Assembly (NCBI RefSeq): GCF_016906535.1
Contig: NC_057372.1
Span: 1,097,501 to 1,161,500 of the forward strand
Reading direction: 5' to 3'
Source: Rhizoctonia solani
Taxonomy: Eukaryota > Basidiomycota > Agaricomycetes > Cantharellales > Ceratobasidiaceae
Length of the DNA stretch: 64,000 bases
This document shows positions 1 to 10,275 of the stretch, piece by piece; positions within the stretch are counted from its first letter, which is position 1; every line of letters begins with the position of its first letter. The notes under the pieces were generated by a model. The model was not told where the DNA came from. It saw only the letters and a program-made list of their open reading frames with translations, and did not search any database. A program made the translations under genes and the position numbers.

Positions 1-219
1 TTATCGGCACCCGGTTCGCCATGTCCGAGACCGAGTTTTGGGCAGCAGAGAAATACAGTATGTTAAAGTAGCTGGGCCAAGGGGCTGAGTTTCAACTAAC
101 ATATTAATCAAGTTCCTATCTTGGGTATGCTGTGCGGATCAACAATCTCTGGTATTGTCGTGGCAACAACCTCGGTACTCAAAGAACTCCAGTATGCTCC
201 TAGAATTATATTGCTTCTC
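1..219 (+). pseudogene. Upstream duplicate of the 3' half of a UPF0014/FetB-like gene
   Basis: These 219 bases match 790-1009 almost perfectly; the visible difference is one A (GCTGGGCC here, GCTGGAGCC in the other copy). They hold the exon reading IGTRFAMSETEFWAAEKY, a short intron, and the exon reading PILGMLCGSTISG...SVLKELQYAP, which are the conserved C-terminal half of UPF0014 (FetB/YbbM) permeases. After the match the frame runs on through GHGIDTSINECRK to a stop near 260, so the last part of the family domain is missing. The piece has no visible 5' half and may continue off the left edge. It is either a truncated tandem copy or an assembly duplication. Confidence 0.75.
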
Positions 220-244
220 GGGCACGGAATTGATACCTCCATAA

Positions 245-1018
245 ATGAGTGCAGGAAATAATACTCACTTAAACTGGCTCAATGTCGGTATTGGGTTCTG
301 CTTTGTGGCCGCCGACGCCGTGGTCTCGTATGGACTTGGGCTGGGGGTCGGAACGTCACTTGTCTCGGCTGCTATACGATGCATAGTTCAACTTTCTATC
401 ATGGCTCTGGTGCTCCAGAGTGTCTTCGAAGCAAGTAGCCCGTGGGCGGTAGCAGGGATATCATGTAAGTGTCTCGTTTATCCGTCCCAATACTTAACTC
501 ATGCCACCATAGGCCTCCTGCTTGTCCTTGGTAGTTTCGAAACAGGTAAGCCAAGCACATGTGCCCCTAACTTAATACTTGAAAGTAAGTAAACTCTCCT
601 GATCCAGTTGCCAACAAGAGCAGTACCGTTTCTCCGGAATGGTAGGTTTGTCCGTTGTTCCATGTACATCCCAATTGACTGTGGCAAGTTTCCCTCAACA
701 TTCGTGGCAATGGCCATATCAACAATACCCGTTTCGAGTAAGCTATACCATTTTGCCCAACAGTTAAAGTTAATTGACAATTTGCCAAGTTATCGGCACC
801 CGGTTCGCCATGTCCGAGACCGAGTTTTGGGCAGCAGAGAAATACAGTATGTTAAAGTAGCTGGAGCCAAGGGGCTGAGTTTCAACTAACATATTAATCA
901 AGTTCCTATCTTGGGTATGCTGTGCGGATCAACAATCTCTGGTATTGTCGTGGCAACAACCTCGGTACTCAAAGAACTCCAGTATGCTCCTAGAATTATA
1001 TTGCTTCTCTTCGTTTAG
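245..1018 (+). pseudogene. UPF0014/FetB-like ABC permease gene, truncated at its C-terminus
   Basis: The UPF0014 family (bacterial FetB/YbbM) are multi-span membrane permeases linked to metal export. Exons can be followed at 245-464 (NWLNVGIGFCF...AAIRCIVQLSIMALVLQSVF), 513-545 (LLLVLGSFET), 608-641 (VANKSS, then YRFSGM in the next frame), 689-737 (FPSTFVAMAISTIPVS), 790-846 (IGTRFAMSETEFWAAEKY) and 903-1018. Introns are 48-62 nt with GT..AG ends. The third exon only joins the fourth if one base is missing after AGCAGT near 624. The frame ends in LLLFV-stop at 1018, although the family continues with further membrane helices, so the C-terminal part is lost. The last two exons are duplicated at 1-219. 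Family call is firm; function in fungi is not. Confidence 0.7.
790..1009 (+). repeat. Direct repeat copy 2 of the 219/220-bp segment at 1-219
   Basis: Line-by-line comparison shows 790-1009 equals 1-219 apart from one inserted A. The spacing between copies is 570 bases. The right end of the match is at the shared TTGCTTCTC; copy 1 then continues GGGCACGG and copy 2 TTCGTTTAG. Near-perfect identity, introns included, means either a very recent duplication or an assembly artefact. Confidence 0.9.
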
Positions 1019-1835
1019 CCCGTGCGTATTTTAGTAACCTGAGAACAACCATTGCCTTGGGCCTACATTACTGAACGCCTTGTCTAGATTAAATCGACCT
1101 CCCACATGATAGCCCCGTGGTAATAAACGCCCCGATGAGCGGACTATTGGAAGCCGATCTCTGTGTATGATATCCATTTCTGGGTCAGCTATACGGCCGG
1201 CCTACATAGTCGCCAATCCCAGTCCGTGCCTCAGTTGATCATCACCTAAGATGTAAATCCCGGTTGACCCTGATGTCGGTACCGTCCATCTTTGAGCGTG
1301 TCTCAAATGAAATCTCGGAGTCTATCAAGTTGCATATATGGACCGGAAATAACTCGTAGGCTTGGTGGCGCATGTTGTGGCTGAGGGGCCTTGAGTCCTA
1401 CATGCGATCATCTAGCTGTCGCGAGTGATTGTGCATGCACCTTCTTATCGTTGAAATGCTGACTATGCACAAGCTCACGGAACCGAGCCCTCAAGATTCA
1501 TTAATATAGCATTTATGGCGTGGGGATTTGAGCGGGTCGGAATTCCACCAAACGAGAAGACTGTTTATGCTGGTTAATTCGTACGCAAAAGGATAGAGGA
1601 TAGAATAGCTGATCGGGACAGCCGGCCAGAAGTCCCGGGGTATTGTGGCCGCTCTGTTTCAGTATATGACCGCTACTAGTCAGCGTACATAGGTATTATA
1701 GGTGCCTTAGCATAATCGATGTACTATTAAAGGTGCGGGGCAGACAGCCTAGGGAACCCAACCAACAAATTCCACTATCACCACACCTCTCACATTCTCA
1801 TTCTCAATCACTTCTATTAAATAATTTCAATCGTG
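1019..1835. other. Intergenic stretch without a recognisable gene
   Basis: I see no frame with conserved protein motifs and no RNA gene. The last 100 bases (about 1740-1835) are pyrimidine- and CA-rich, typical of a fungal core promoter and 5' UTR, and lead into the small gene at 1836. Confidence 0.5.
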
Positions 1836-2199
1836 ATGCATTCTATCACAATCTCTGTCGTCGTCGATGCATGCTTCGCAGTGACCTGTGAGACCTGTGG
1901 AAAGACCACTTGGAAGGTAATACACATTTTCTAAAAGCCTGTTCTCGGCCGCTGCTTCCGTTATTTTTACTCACACTTCGGCTTAGGGATGTGGCCGACA
2001 CGTTGAGTCTGTAAGTGGGCTGAGTGTTATCGAGGCCTAGGCTACCAACCTACCGTCGTGGGAAGCATGCTGAACACATGTTATTGATCTCTAGGTCATG
2101 GCTAATGTTAAGCCCGAAGATCAATGCACCTGCCCCGGTGAACAACGGGACGCCCGCTGTCACCTTAGCTTTCCTAATAATCTTCTTGGTCCCATGTAA
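1836..2199 (+). CDS. Small cysteine-rich fungal protein (TCETCGKTTW type), function unknown
   Basis: Three exons join in frame: 1836-1916, 1987-2010 and 2095-2199, with two GT..AG introns of 70 and 84 nt. The product is about 69 residues. Its core reads TCETCGKTTW, then GCGRHVES, then VKPEDQCTCPG, giving paired cysteines (CxxC, GCG, CxC) suitable for a small zinc site. I recognise this as a conserved small protein type seen in many Agaricomycetes; no function is known to me. Each exon boundary falls exactly between conserved blocks, which supports the model although every exon is short. A hydrophobic N-terminus (ITISVVVDACFAV) precedes the cysteine core; translation could also start differently. 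Confidence 0.8.
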
Positions 2200-3021
2200 T
2201 TTCAGTGTTAGGTTTGCGTTTGTTGCATCTGGCTTATGTCAATCTCGGACTGAATTTAGCATGATTCTCTGAGTACTTACTGGGTGCGGAGTTGTAAATG
2301 GGAGGTATCAGGCGTACATTCCTTCGCTCAGTGTTCGTAAGTTCCGAGTTTTTCGCGCCTCATCGAGCTTTCATGGCCTATATGACGAGCAGGCACGTGC
2401 GCAGCTCCCACTCCCCAGGGCGCCATGCTTCTATTCCGTGAAATCCAGGGATAAGCACGACCAATCGCATGGAATGCTCAGAGATCTTGGATTTCCCATA
2501 CACGGAAGTTACGGTATACTGAGTATAGTGTTTGTCCCTGAATTTGTAGAATTCTCCGCGCCACCCATTCTTCGGAGTTGGTGTGATTTTCTGGAACTTT
2601 GAGGACGTTGGCTTTGCGTTAATATACGAGAGGGGAAGGAGGCTTGGCCCTTGGGTTCCTCTCGAATTGAGTAGAATAAAGGTGAGTGGAGTGTGCAAAA
2701 TATAAAGGAAATGTAGACACATTTCACTACAAATACATCGGGCAGACGTGATGTGGGGGCACTAACGTGACCGGGACCCGTGGTTGGACCCGACCATTAC
2801 TCGATTGAGTGCTCGACGCATCATTGGCGATCTTTCATCTCTCATATAAGTTATAAGAACTTCGCATCCCCTCTTCGCCCATTCTCCAATAATTCAGTTC
2901 TCGTATAAGGACCCGGATCTGACGTCCCCTCTCTCGACCTCGTTGGCATGCGATAGTGCCAATTGCCCGCCTGGTTCTATTTGCCTTTTAACAAGAGCTT
3001 TTTGTTTCGTTTCAGCCTGAA
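2200..3021. other. Intergenic region and probable 5' UTR of the kinase gene
   Basis: No coding block is supported. The minus-strand frames here (for example 2378-2722) lack any conserved motif. A pyrimidine tract ending in TTTCAG at 3010-3015, just before the kinase ATG, suggests a 5' UTR intron. Confidence 0.45.
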
Positions 3022-5866
3022 ATGTTGCATCATACCGGTGGGCTCGATTATCCGCCGCCATCTCCAAGCCCACTTGCGAGCCCTCTGGATCAATCCGATG
3101 TCGTCGAAACCCGCGAGCTGCGCAAGACCCGCGACGATACGGGTCGAAAATATATTAATCAATATGAGGTTGGAAAGGAAATCGGACGGGGAATGCACGG
3201 GAAGGTCCGTGTTGGATATAATATACAAACAGGGGACATAGTGGTAGGTCTGGTTTCCATCTTTTTCTTTATCCTGCTCAGACTATCGCACAAGGCAATC
3301 AAAGTCGTCGAGCGCAACCCACGCAAAGGGCGTAACATCAGCCAGGCACTCCGCCGAGCACAGGCCGCCCGAGATGCCGGCGGAGATGTGCCGCACGTAG
3401 TAGCACAGAGGCAAAGATACGGCGTGAGATTGCCATCATGAAGATAATCATCATCCGGAGCTGCACATCCGGAGCTGCACCACTTACTGTCCTTTGCGAT
3501 CAGTCCTAGAACATATGCCAGGAGGCGAAATCAAGTGGAGGTCGGGACCCCTGATGTCCCGGACCACCCCTCTTGACTGTAGAACGTGCACGAAAAGTGT
3601 TCAGGGACACACTTCTTGGCCTTGAATATTGTGAGTCCTAGTGCTTGGAGTCGGCGGCTTTAGTTGACCGTATGCCATTGGCTCCCAAATCGTGGCGCTA
3701 TACCCTTAGTACACTACCAAGGTATTATTCACCGGGATATCAAACCTGCGAATCTACTCTTGGACCGGGATGGCAATGTTAAGATTTCCGACTTTGGCAC
3801 CTCTCATTTCTCATATGCGCTCCACCTCTCCGAGTCACTTGCAAATGAGTTACCCCCTGGGGCTCTGGTCACCCAAGCTCCCAACTCTGAATCTGCTCGT
3901 ATCTTCCTCGATGATTCGGAGCTCGCTAAGACCGCTGGGAGTCCTGCGTTCTTTGCGCCAGAGTTGTGCTACCAACCGGCTCACTCCGGCAGCTTTAGCG
4001 GAACCCCTGTTGCCGATGACCAACCTCGCCCAAAAATCACTAAAGCGATCGACATCTGGGCCCTTGGGGTCACCCTTTATTGTATCCTCTTTGGCGTCCC
4101 GCCCTTCACAGCCGAGAGCGAATATCTTTGTATCGGAAAATCCCCTCGGAAGACTTCGAGGTCCCGGAAACAATGGGGTAGACATGCTATTGACGGGAGG
4201 GCGATCTGGCACAGATTGGGAAGGGACGGAGAATTGGGAGAAATCCGAAGAAGGTCGAAGGGTCATCCCAATCTTGAGTGGATTGCTCGAAAAGGATCCC
4301 CAGAAACGATGGACTCTGGACCGAGCCAAGGTACGTTGATCGCTTTGCTCGTTCTACATAAGCTTATGTCACTCTTCTTCAGCGTTCGGACTGGGTCTTA
4401 CGAGGTATAGAAGATCCTGAAGATTGGTTGAATAGAACTTTGCCTTCAGCAAATGCATTAGTGGTGGTCACACCCGAAGACGCGGTGGGTGCCATTACCA
4501 TGAAGACCACCTGGCGCCAGAAGGTCGGAAATCTTGTCGGGCTCTTGCACCCACTACTACCTGGGGGCCGCAGCCGTAGCAAGAGCACAAGTAGCATGCA
4601 AAGGTCTGCTATTGACCTCACCCGATCCACGCATATAGTCGAAGCCGAACAATTACCTCGCCGAAGTGGTTCCCCCCCAGTTCGGCCCACATCGCTCACA
4701 CCCAGTGCCGGCAACCGGCGATACTCTCTCAAAAGTCGATCTCAAACATCCACTCCACATCAACGGGCATTAACTGCCCCTATCACCCCAACTGAACCTG
4801 CAGCTGGACCTTCCGGCAGCGGTACCGACTATCTCGGCGCACGCGGGAAGTCCAACTCGGCCAGAGAAGGAACTTATCCACCTCATGCAGCCCCACATCG
4901 GGCGCTTTCTGTATCCAGGGGTGTCTCTTCTGCATCACTGAATACTACTGATAGTGGCCAGGGAATACCTATTACTGGCTTCATGTCACGCGCCCGATCT
5001 AGTATCACAAGGAAGCAAAGTGGGGATAGCAAGGGTGAAAGCAGTAGCTTTTTATCCCGATTCAGACTGTCGCGGCGGAAACGGGACAGCGAGACTGGGG
5101 GCAGCGAAATGGAACGGGCTATAGCTGGCTCTTCTGCCGGCGGTACCCCTGGCTCGAGCGCCGGAGCGTCCGAGATTGGCATTTCCAGCACATCGACGCG
5201 ACTTTGCCGATGAAGCCGAGTCTCAGCATTCTCGCACGCGGTACGAAGATGAACACGACCAGTGGACCGGGCGGTCTACGGATGGAGATGATGAGCGCCT
5301 GGATTTCAGCGAAGACGATATCAGCGTAGGGCGTATGGTTGGTGCTGGCGGATATGGACAGCGCAATATGCCCCAACCGTATGAACCTCGGTACTACAGT
5401 AGTCGAAGTTACGACTCTTCTCAGACCGGATCTGGCATGGTTGCAGGGGTGGAAGAGGATGATGACTATGGGCAAGAGATTGTTTCTCGAATGGGCATGG
5501 TCAATTTACATTCTACAAATCCCTACACCAGTTACTGCGGGTGTACTGACATCGTACTCTTCCAACGAAAGCCTGGGCATCGGAACACGACCACGCCAAA
5601 CTAGTCCACTAGCTCAGCGGTCGTTCAGTCCTGATAATTTGGAACCGCGGGGTTCGTTCTCGGAGAGCATTGTCGAATACGGCGAACCTGACGATGAGGA
5701 CGAGGACGATGATGACGATGAGGGTGGGCTCGAGCTTCGCACCGCACGCCAACGGCGTTCGACTTTGCGGAACAATCCTAACCGCCAGCTCCAACACCCG
5801 ACGCCGTCCGGCGATCCAACCACGCCAGTTGCCGATGAAGAAGGGCGACGGCTCGTTCGCGAATAG
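3022..5866 (+). CDS. CaMKK/Ssp1-Sak1-type Ser/Thr protein kinase, frame interrupted
   Basis: Kinases of this family (Ssp1 in fission yeast; Sak1, Tos3, Elm1 in budding yeast) phosphorylate AMPK/Snf1 in the cytoplasm. Exons: 3022-3243, 3295-3630, 3710-4330, 4383-5866. Visible motifs are EIGRGMHGKV (glycine loop), AIKVVER (catalytic Lys across the first intron), IRREIAIM (helix C Glu), LEHMPGGEIKW (hinge), GIIHRDIKPANLLLD, ISDFGTSHFS, TAGSPAFFAPELCY and DIWALGVTLYCILFGVPPF. The tail is long, Ser/Arg-rich, with an acidic run near 5690-5725. The frame breaks near 3450, 3580, 4130, 4170, 5200 and 5530. About 20 residues of the N-lobe (strands beta4-beta5) seem missing beside a 15-base tandem repeat near 3455. 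Either a decayed gene or sequence errors; family assignment is firm. Confidence 0.85.
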
Positions 5867-6409
5867 ATTGCTGTGTTCTCTCTCTCTCTCCGATTTATAT
5901 TTTTAGAGGGGGGGGGGCCTTTTTTTTCTTTCTATTTCTTCATAATCCTATCAGAATCTTCATACCCGCTGATTGTCTGCCACATAGTATATATTGCATT
6001 GGTGCCGCACGCTATATTTATCATCCCATTCATCGACTATTTTTGCTTCTGGTTTCTTGGCTAGTATTTAGTTAGACGTCGGTTTGATATGGGCTAAACA
6101 AAAGTGAAATTGGAATGCTGTAAAACATACATGATGCTCCGTGATCGATTTTGTTAAAAAAAGAGGTTTACCAAACAGACAAACAGACAGGCAAAGGAAC
6201 GATTAGTGTTTAGCTCAAACCGAAACACATTGAAACAGTGAAAGAAACGAGAGGCCGATAGCGAGAGAGGGAGGCGGTTGGGTCATACAGTAATGGCGTC
6301 GTGAAAAAATCCAGGGACGAAGGAGAGGGGCGGAGAAGGAGCGAACTGGGTTGGGCTATAATCAAACTAATAGATAAGGTAGGTCGTCTCGTCTATAAAA
6401 TAACTTGAT
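5867..6409. other. Kinase 3' region with TC microsatellite and G-run
   Basis: Directly after the kinase stop come a TC-repeat (about 5877-5892) and a run of about ten G (about 5908-5918), then AT-rich sequence and a purine-rich stretch (6160-6350). The region separates two convergent genes and most likely holds both 3' UTRs. No gene seen. Confidence 0.55.
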
Positions 6410-9400
6410 TTAGGTGGGCAGGCCCGGTCCCACTCGCACCGCGGCACCGACGAGCAGGCGTTCGACGGCAACCCACACCGGATTATCCACGCTTCGCCCA
6501 ACGAGCCCTTCTCCAAAGGCACCAGCGTAGTTGTTGTACGCTGACCAAGTCGCACGGTCCGTGTAAGTTGGAACCTCAAATGGAGTCAAGCGAGGACCCC
6601 CTATGAGTAACTATTAGTGATGTGAGGGGTATCGAGCGTCAGAGCTACTCACAAAGTCCTGCCACGACGGCCCAAAAGCCGATTCCTACGACGGCCTGGG
6701 TCAACACGGAGGTCCACCATCCATCTCCTCTCCGGACGATATATGTATTGTACACATTAAAGAGCCCGCGTCGGTTCCCTCTAACTGGGACACGGACCCA
6801 CTCTGTAACCTCCTCGCCGTCGTCCTCGACCAGGTCCACAACGCCCTTGCCCTCGACGATCCGGTCGATAACTCCGCATTCGACTCCAACAGAGCGCTTG
6901 AGCGCGGCCCAGTCTTCGCGGACTTGGGAAGACGATGGTTCGCCAGAGGTAGATGCCCGCTCGGCCAATCCAGCGTGCCATTTCTTGAGAACGCCAGCTT
7001 CGGTCTCCCGAGAGCTCTGTGCATATGGTGGGGGCAAATCGCTCGGAACAGGGGATGAAACAGAGAGCTTGGTGTCGTCCTCGGTCTGGGTCTGCGCCTC
7101 GCACATGGTGCGCTCCGGTTCGGTCTCTGGCTCTGTTGCGGTTTCAGTGTGCTTCACTTCGACCTCGGTGCCGACCTCTGCATGACGAACATCCAGCTCA
7201 GTCTCCACCTCGACGGCCTTGACGACTCGCTCCTCGGTCTGTACTTCCGCCCCGACCGAACCGACGGCAGCATCGTGTTGAACTCCGGTCGCAGAAACGA
7301 ACTGGGTCTCGTCATGCTGCACGCCCGCCTGGGTCGAAAACTCTTTTTCTTGATGCTGCACACCTTCGCTCGAGGTGAATAATTTTGAATCGTACTGGAC
7401 TTGGGCAGTAGAGCTGAACAAGGTACGGTCGTATTGAACACCCTCGCTTGAAGTGTGCAAGCTCGAGTCGTATTGGACCCCCTCGCTCGATGTGCACAGC
7501 TCCCGATCGTATTGAACCCCAGCAGTAGTAGTAAAGGCAGCCGCGTCGTGCTGGACGCCCATAGAAGAGACGACCCACGAGGCGTCATGTTGCGTTGAAG
7601 AAGATTTAACAAACTCTGAGGGGTCATGCTGGGTCTCGGCATCAGCGTATTCACGCAACGTGCCCTCGAGGAGACGCGTGCCAGGTTTGGGCTTTCCAGT
7701 CTACAAACATCGAGGTTAGAAATAACCCGAAAGTCTTCAAAGGTAGTACCCACCCTTTTCCGAGTGGTAGTAACAGTGGTCTCGATATACCCGTCCTCGC
7801 TTCCCTCGCCATCTTCCACAGTGACCTCAGCATCCGTCTCATCATCATCCCGGTTGTTCTCCCGTTCCTCCCTCTCCCGCCTCTCGAAACCTTCCCTGAT
7901 CTCGTTCGCCAAACTCATGCTGAGGATACCCTGGCCTTGATTCAGGCCACCCACACTCGAAGTCATACCGGCCCGAAGCGCATCGAGGTCGAACCGCAGA
8001 CGATCAATTGTTTCCTTGAGCAACAAGTTCTCTTGCTTCTGCTCGTCGAGTTCGTTTGATGCATGGCGCGTGACAGAAAGCTCAACCTCGAGTGTTTCGA
8101 TGGATTTTTCGAGTGCTTCGCGTTCGCGGGCCCACTGAAGTCATCGTTCATTACGGATTCTGCGATATATGGCGATCGCGAAACATACCTTCTGAGCCTC
8201 AGCTTCATGTACAAATCCCCGATCGTCTGCATCTTTGATCTCTTGTTCTCTCCGCCTCAAAACATTCCTCATCCGTTCGGTCTCGGCTACATCGCATTAA
8301 AACCAAACCCACGCAACCAAAGGGACGAGGAACTTACTGCATTGCTCCTGGTACTGCTTCTGCATATTCGAATATTGGACCTTGTGGTGCTCCAAGCTCT
8401 TCTGCAATTTTTGAATTTCGCTCTCAAAGGTCGCGAGCTGCGTCATGTTCCCGCGCTCCTTGATCCTGAGCTCCTTCTCCTCTCTCCTGCTGGTGCTCAG
8501 CTCGGTCTTGAGGTCGTCCAGTTGCTGCTCGAGCTCCGCGATCTCCGTCTCGCGCTCTGCCAAACGGTTCTGCATTCGACGTTCGCTCTCAGCGGCCTTT
8601 CGAGTAAGTTCGGCATTGGTCTTTTGCAGCGCTTCGACGACGTCTTGGGCCTGAAGCGATGCATCGCTGGATAATGCCTGCCGAACATAACGATGGGTAT
8701 TTTCGTCTTCGTCGCCATCCTCAGGCTCGGTATCTGAGTCGGAGCTGAACTGGAGGACAGGGTTCGGAGAGGCTTTTGGGTTTTGAGGATTAGTGGGAAA
8801 ATCGTCAACAAGGGTCTGGGAAAGTGATTGGTCAAAGGATTGCGAACGCCTGGCCGACGAAAACGAGGTCTCTGTTTCCCCGGTTAGTCACTGTGTATGT
8901 AAGAATAAAATGCGGATGCGTACCTGGGGACAGGGTAGAGGAGTTGTATGGGCTGGCCGGGAAGGGTAAACTCGTGCTAGAGCTCATCCAAGGCGACGAG
9001 AGGGGAGCAGATTTACGGCGAGAAGAACGGCTGATTGCTGGAGAAGACTACAGCTCATACATAAGTACATGCCTCCTGCTAAGTATGATCAACTTACCTC
9101 GTTATCGCTGGACGAGCGGTTACCACTGGTACTACCGGCATCGCTCTTCCTTCTCTTCGAGGCAGGCAGAGGTTTGCGGTTCCAAGAGCTCGGAGCTTGG
9201 TTTGACAAGGGTACCGACCGCTGCCTGAGCTGCGAATCAAACGGGGACGGAGGGCCTCCACGACCAGGAGTATTCGACCTTAGACTCATAGACGAGGATT
9301 TGCGGGATAGGGGATGATGTCGCTGCGGGGTGCCTATTTCCCCACGCCCTTTGAGGTGGTCTGCATCTGGGGATGATGCACCAGAGCTGTCTGAGCGAGG

Positions 9401-9779
9401 ATCTTCGTTGGGTGGGACGGTGGCTGGTCATCTGGTACGGGAGCACTTCGAGCGGCGAGATCAAGCAAGTGCTTTGGGGTGACCTCGACACCGGGGTTGG
9501 CAACCAAGAACTGCTTCAGCGCTTCGACTTCTTCGGTCGACATCAAAACGACTCCGTATTGCGACGATAATTCGGCCATGACCTTGGGAGTTCGTCCCCA
9601 GGTATAACCGAGACTCCATCTGCATTCCTCACTGCGCTTGGGTTGGCTTCAAACACCGAAGTGAGCTGTCCCTCGATGTCTGCCAGTGACGCTTGGTTTC
9701 TTCCTGTTTCCTGAACCCAGCCAAAAAGTGTCAGCCAACTACCTCACACTTCGTCATCGCAACGTAGCAGTCTTACCAT
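6410..9779 (-). CDS. Coiled-coil, membrane-anchored protein with VQ(H/Y)D repeats
   Basis: I do not recognise a named family. The start is a first exon of only ATG (9779-9777); after a 66-nt intron the frame reads ETGRNQASLADIEGQLTS from 9710. Then follow a Ser-rich region, long heptad-type coiled coils (such as LAERETEIAELEQQLDDL, 8.3-8.7 kb), an acidic stretch (EREERENNRDDDETDAEV) and, at about 7260-7640, some ten degenerate 13-16-residue repeats of the form (G)VQHD or VQYD plus five residues plus TSSE. Near the end is one hydrophobic segment (VVGIGFWAVVAGL). The last exon (6600-6410) adds about 63 residues through a GTGAGT donor at 6652; without it the frame ends at 6645. One missing base near 9583 is needed to join the first two blocks. 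A structural membrane tether is an inference from architecture only. Confidence 0.7.
7260..7640 (-). repeat. Protein-coding tandem repeats, VQ(H/Y)D type
   Basis: Within the coiled-coil gene the translated minus strand shows units such as GVQYDRELCTSSE, GVQYDSSLHTSSE, QVQYDSKLFTSSE, GVQHQEKEFSTQA and GVQHDETQFVSAT, each about 13-16 residues. Spacing is nearly constant and codon use differs from unit to unit, so this is an aged repeat kept by selection on the protein rather than a DNA microsatellite. Confidence 0.85.
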
Positions 9780-10158
9780 TTCAATTGGTGGTTTGTTTTT
9801 TATTCAATTATTTCTCATGTGCGGGAGGTTGTAGCAGTGGAGTGAGCGTACCAGAACTGAATCCTTAAGGGACGGGTGGTGAGTAGACGGTATGGTCCAA
9901 GTCCAGGTCGCTATGTCATGCACGTGATAGTATCAAACATTGAGCCTTATTTGTACGCATGTACGTGTCGGCGCCTGGGCCTTCTGAAACATTCTGACAT
10001 TGATTAGCCTTCCAGATGAACAAGGCCAGAACATGGACCAGAACTTTGTTTGAAGCTGAAGAGAATTTCGTTGTCCCAGATCGATCCGCAGTAGACCCAC
10101 AAGCCCGGAATAAATTCTTTTTGTCAGCTGGGTATCCATTGTAATCTAGACCTATATT
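9780..10158. other. Divergent promoter between the coiled-coil gene and U6
   Basis: No coding block supported. This space must hold the RNA polymerase II promoter of the leftward gene and the upstream elements of the rightward U6 gene; the motif CCTATATTG at 10151-10159 lies directly at the U6 start. Confidence 0.45.
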
Positions 10159-10182
10159 GTCCTCTTCGGAGTGACATATACA

Positions 10183-10213
<31 letters not shown>

Positions 10214-10275
10214 GGCCCCTGCACAAGGATGACACGCTAGTTCAGAGTGGACGGTCTACGGACCGCAATATTTAT
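10159..10275 (+). ncRNA. U6: U6 spliceosomal snRNA
   Basis: The segment from 10159 carries the 5' stem-loop (CCTCTTCGGAG), the CATATAC segment, the ACAGAGA box within AACGATACAGAGAAGATTAG, the catalytic AGC triad in GATTAGCATGGCCCC, and the internal stem-loop ending TGCACAAGGATGACACG. These are hallmark positions of U6 RNA, which pairs with U4 and U2 at the catalytic centre of the spliceosome. After GACACG the 3' part (CTAGTTCAGAGTGG, then a GTC..GAC hairpin) departs from the animal and plant sequence; the end is set approximately, just before T-rich ATTTATTTTACC, which would serve as polymerase III terminator. The RNA is transcribed divergently from the coiled-coil gene. Confidence 0.93.

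Noticed and set aside
2378..2722. 114-codon minus-strand ORF
   Set aside because: No conserved motif and low-complexity composition; overlaps the presumed promoter of the kinase gene.
6410..6660. KASH-type tail on the coiled-coil protein
   Set aside because: There is a membrane segment, but it is followed by about 65 residues and ends GPGLPT, not the short luminal PPPX tail; insufficient support.
7300..7640. CRISPR-like or satellite array suggested by regular repeats
   Set aside because: The regularity is at protein level (VQ(H/Y)D units) inside a coding exon; DNA units differ and there are no identical repeats with unique spacers.
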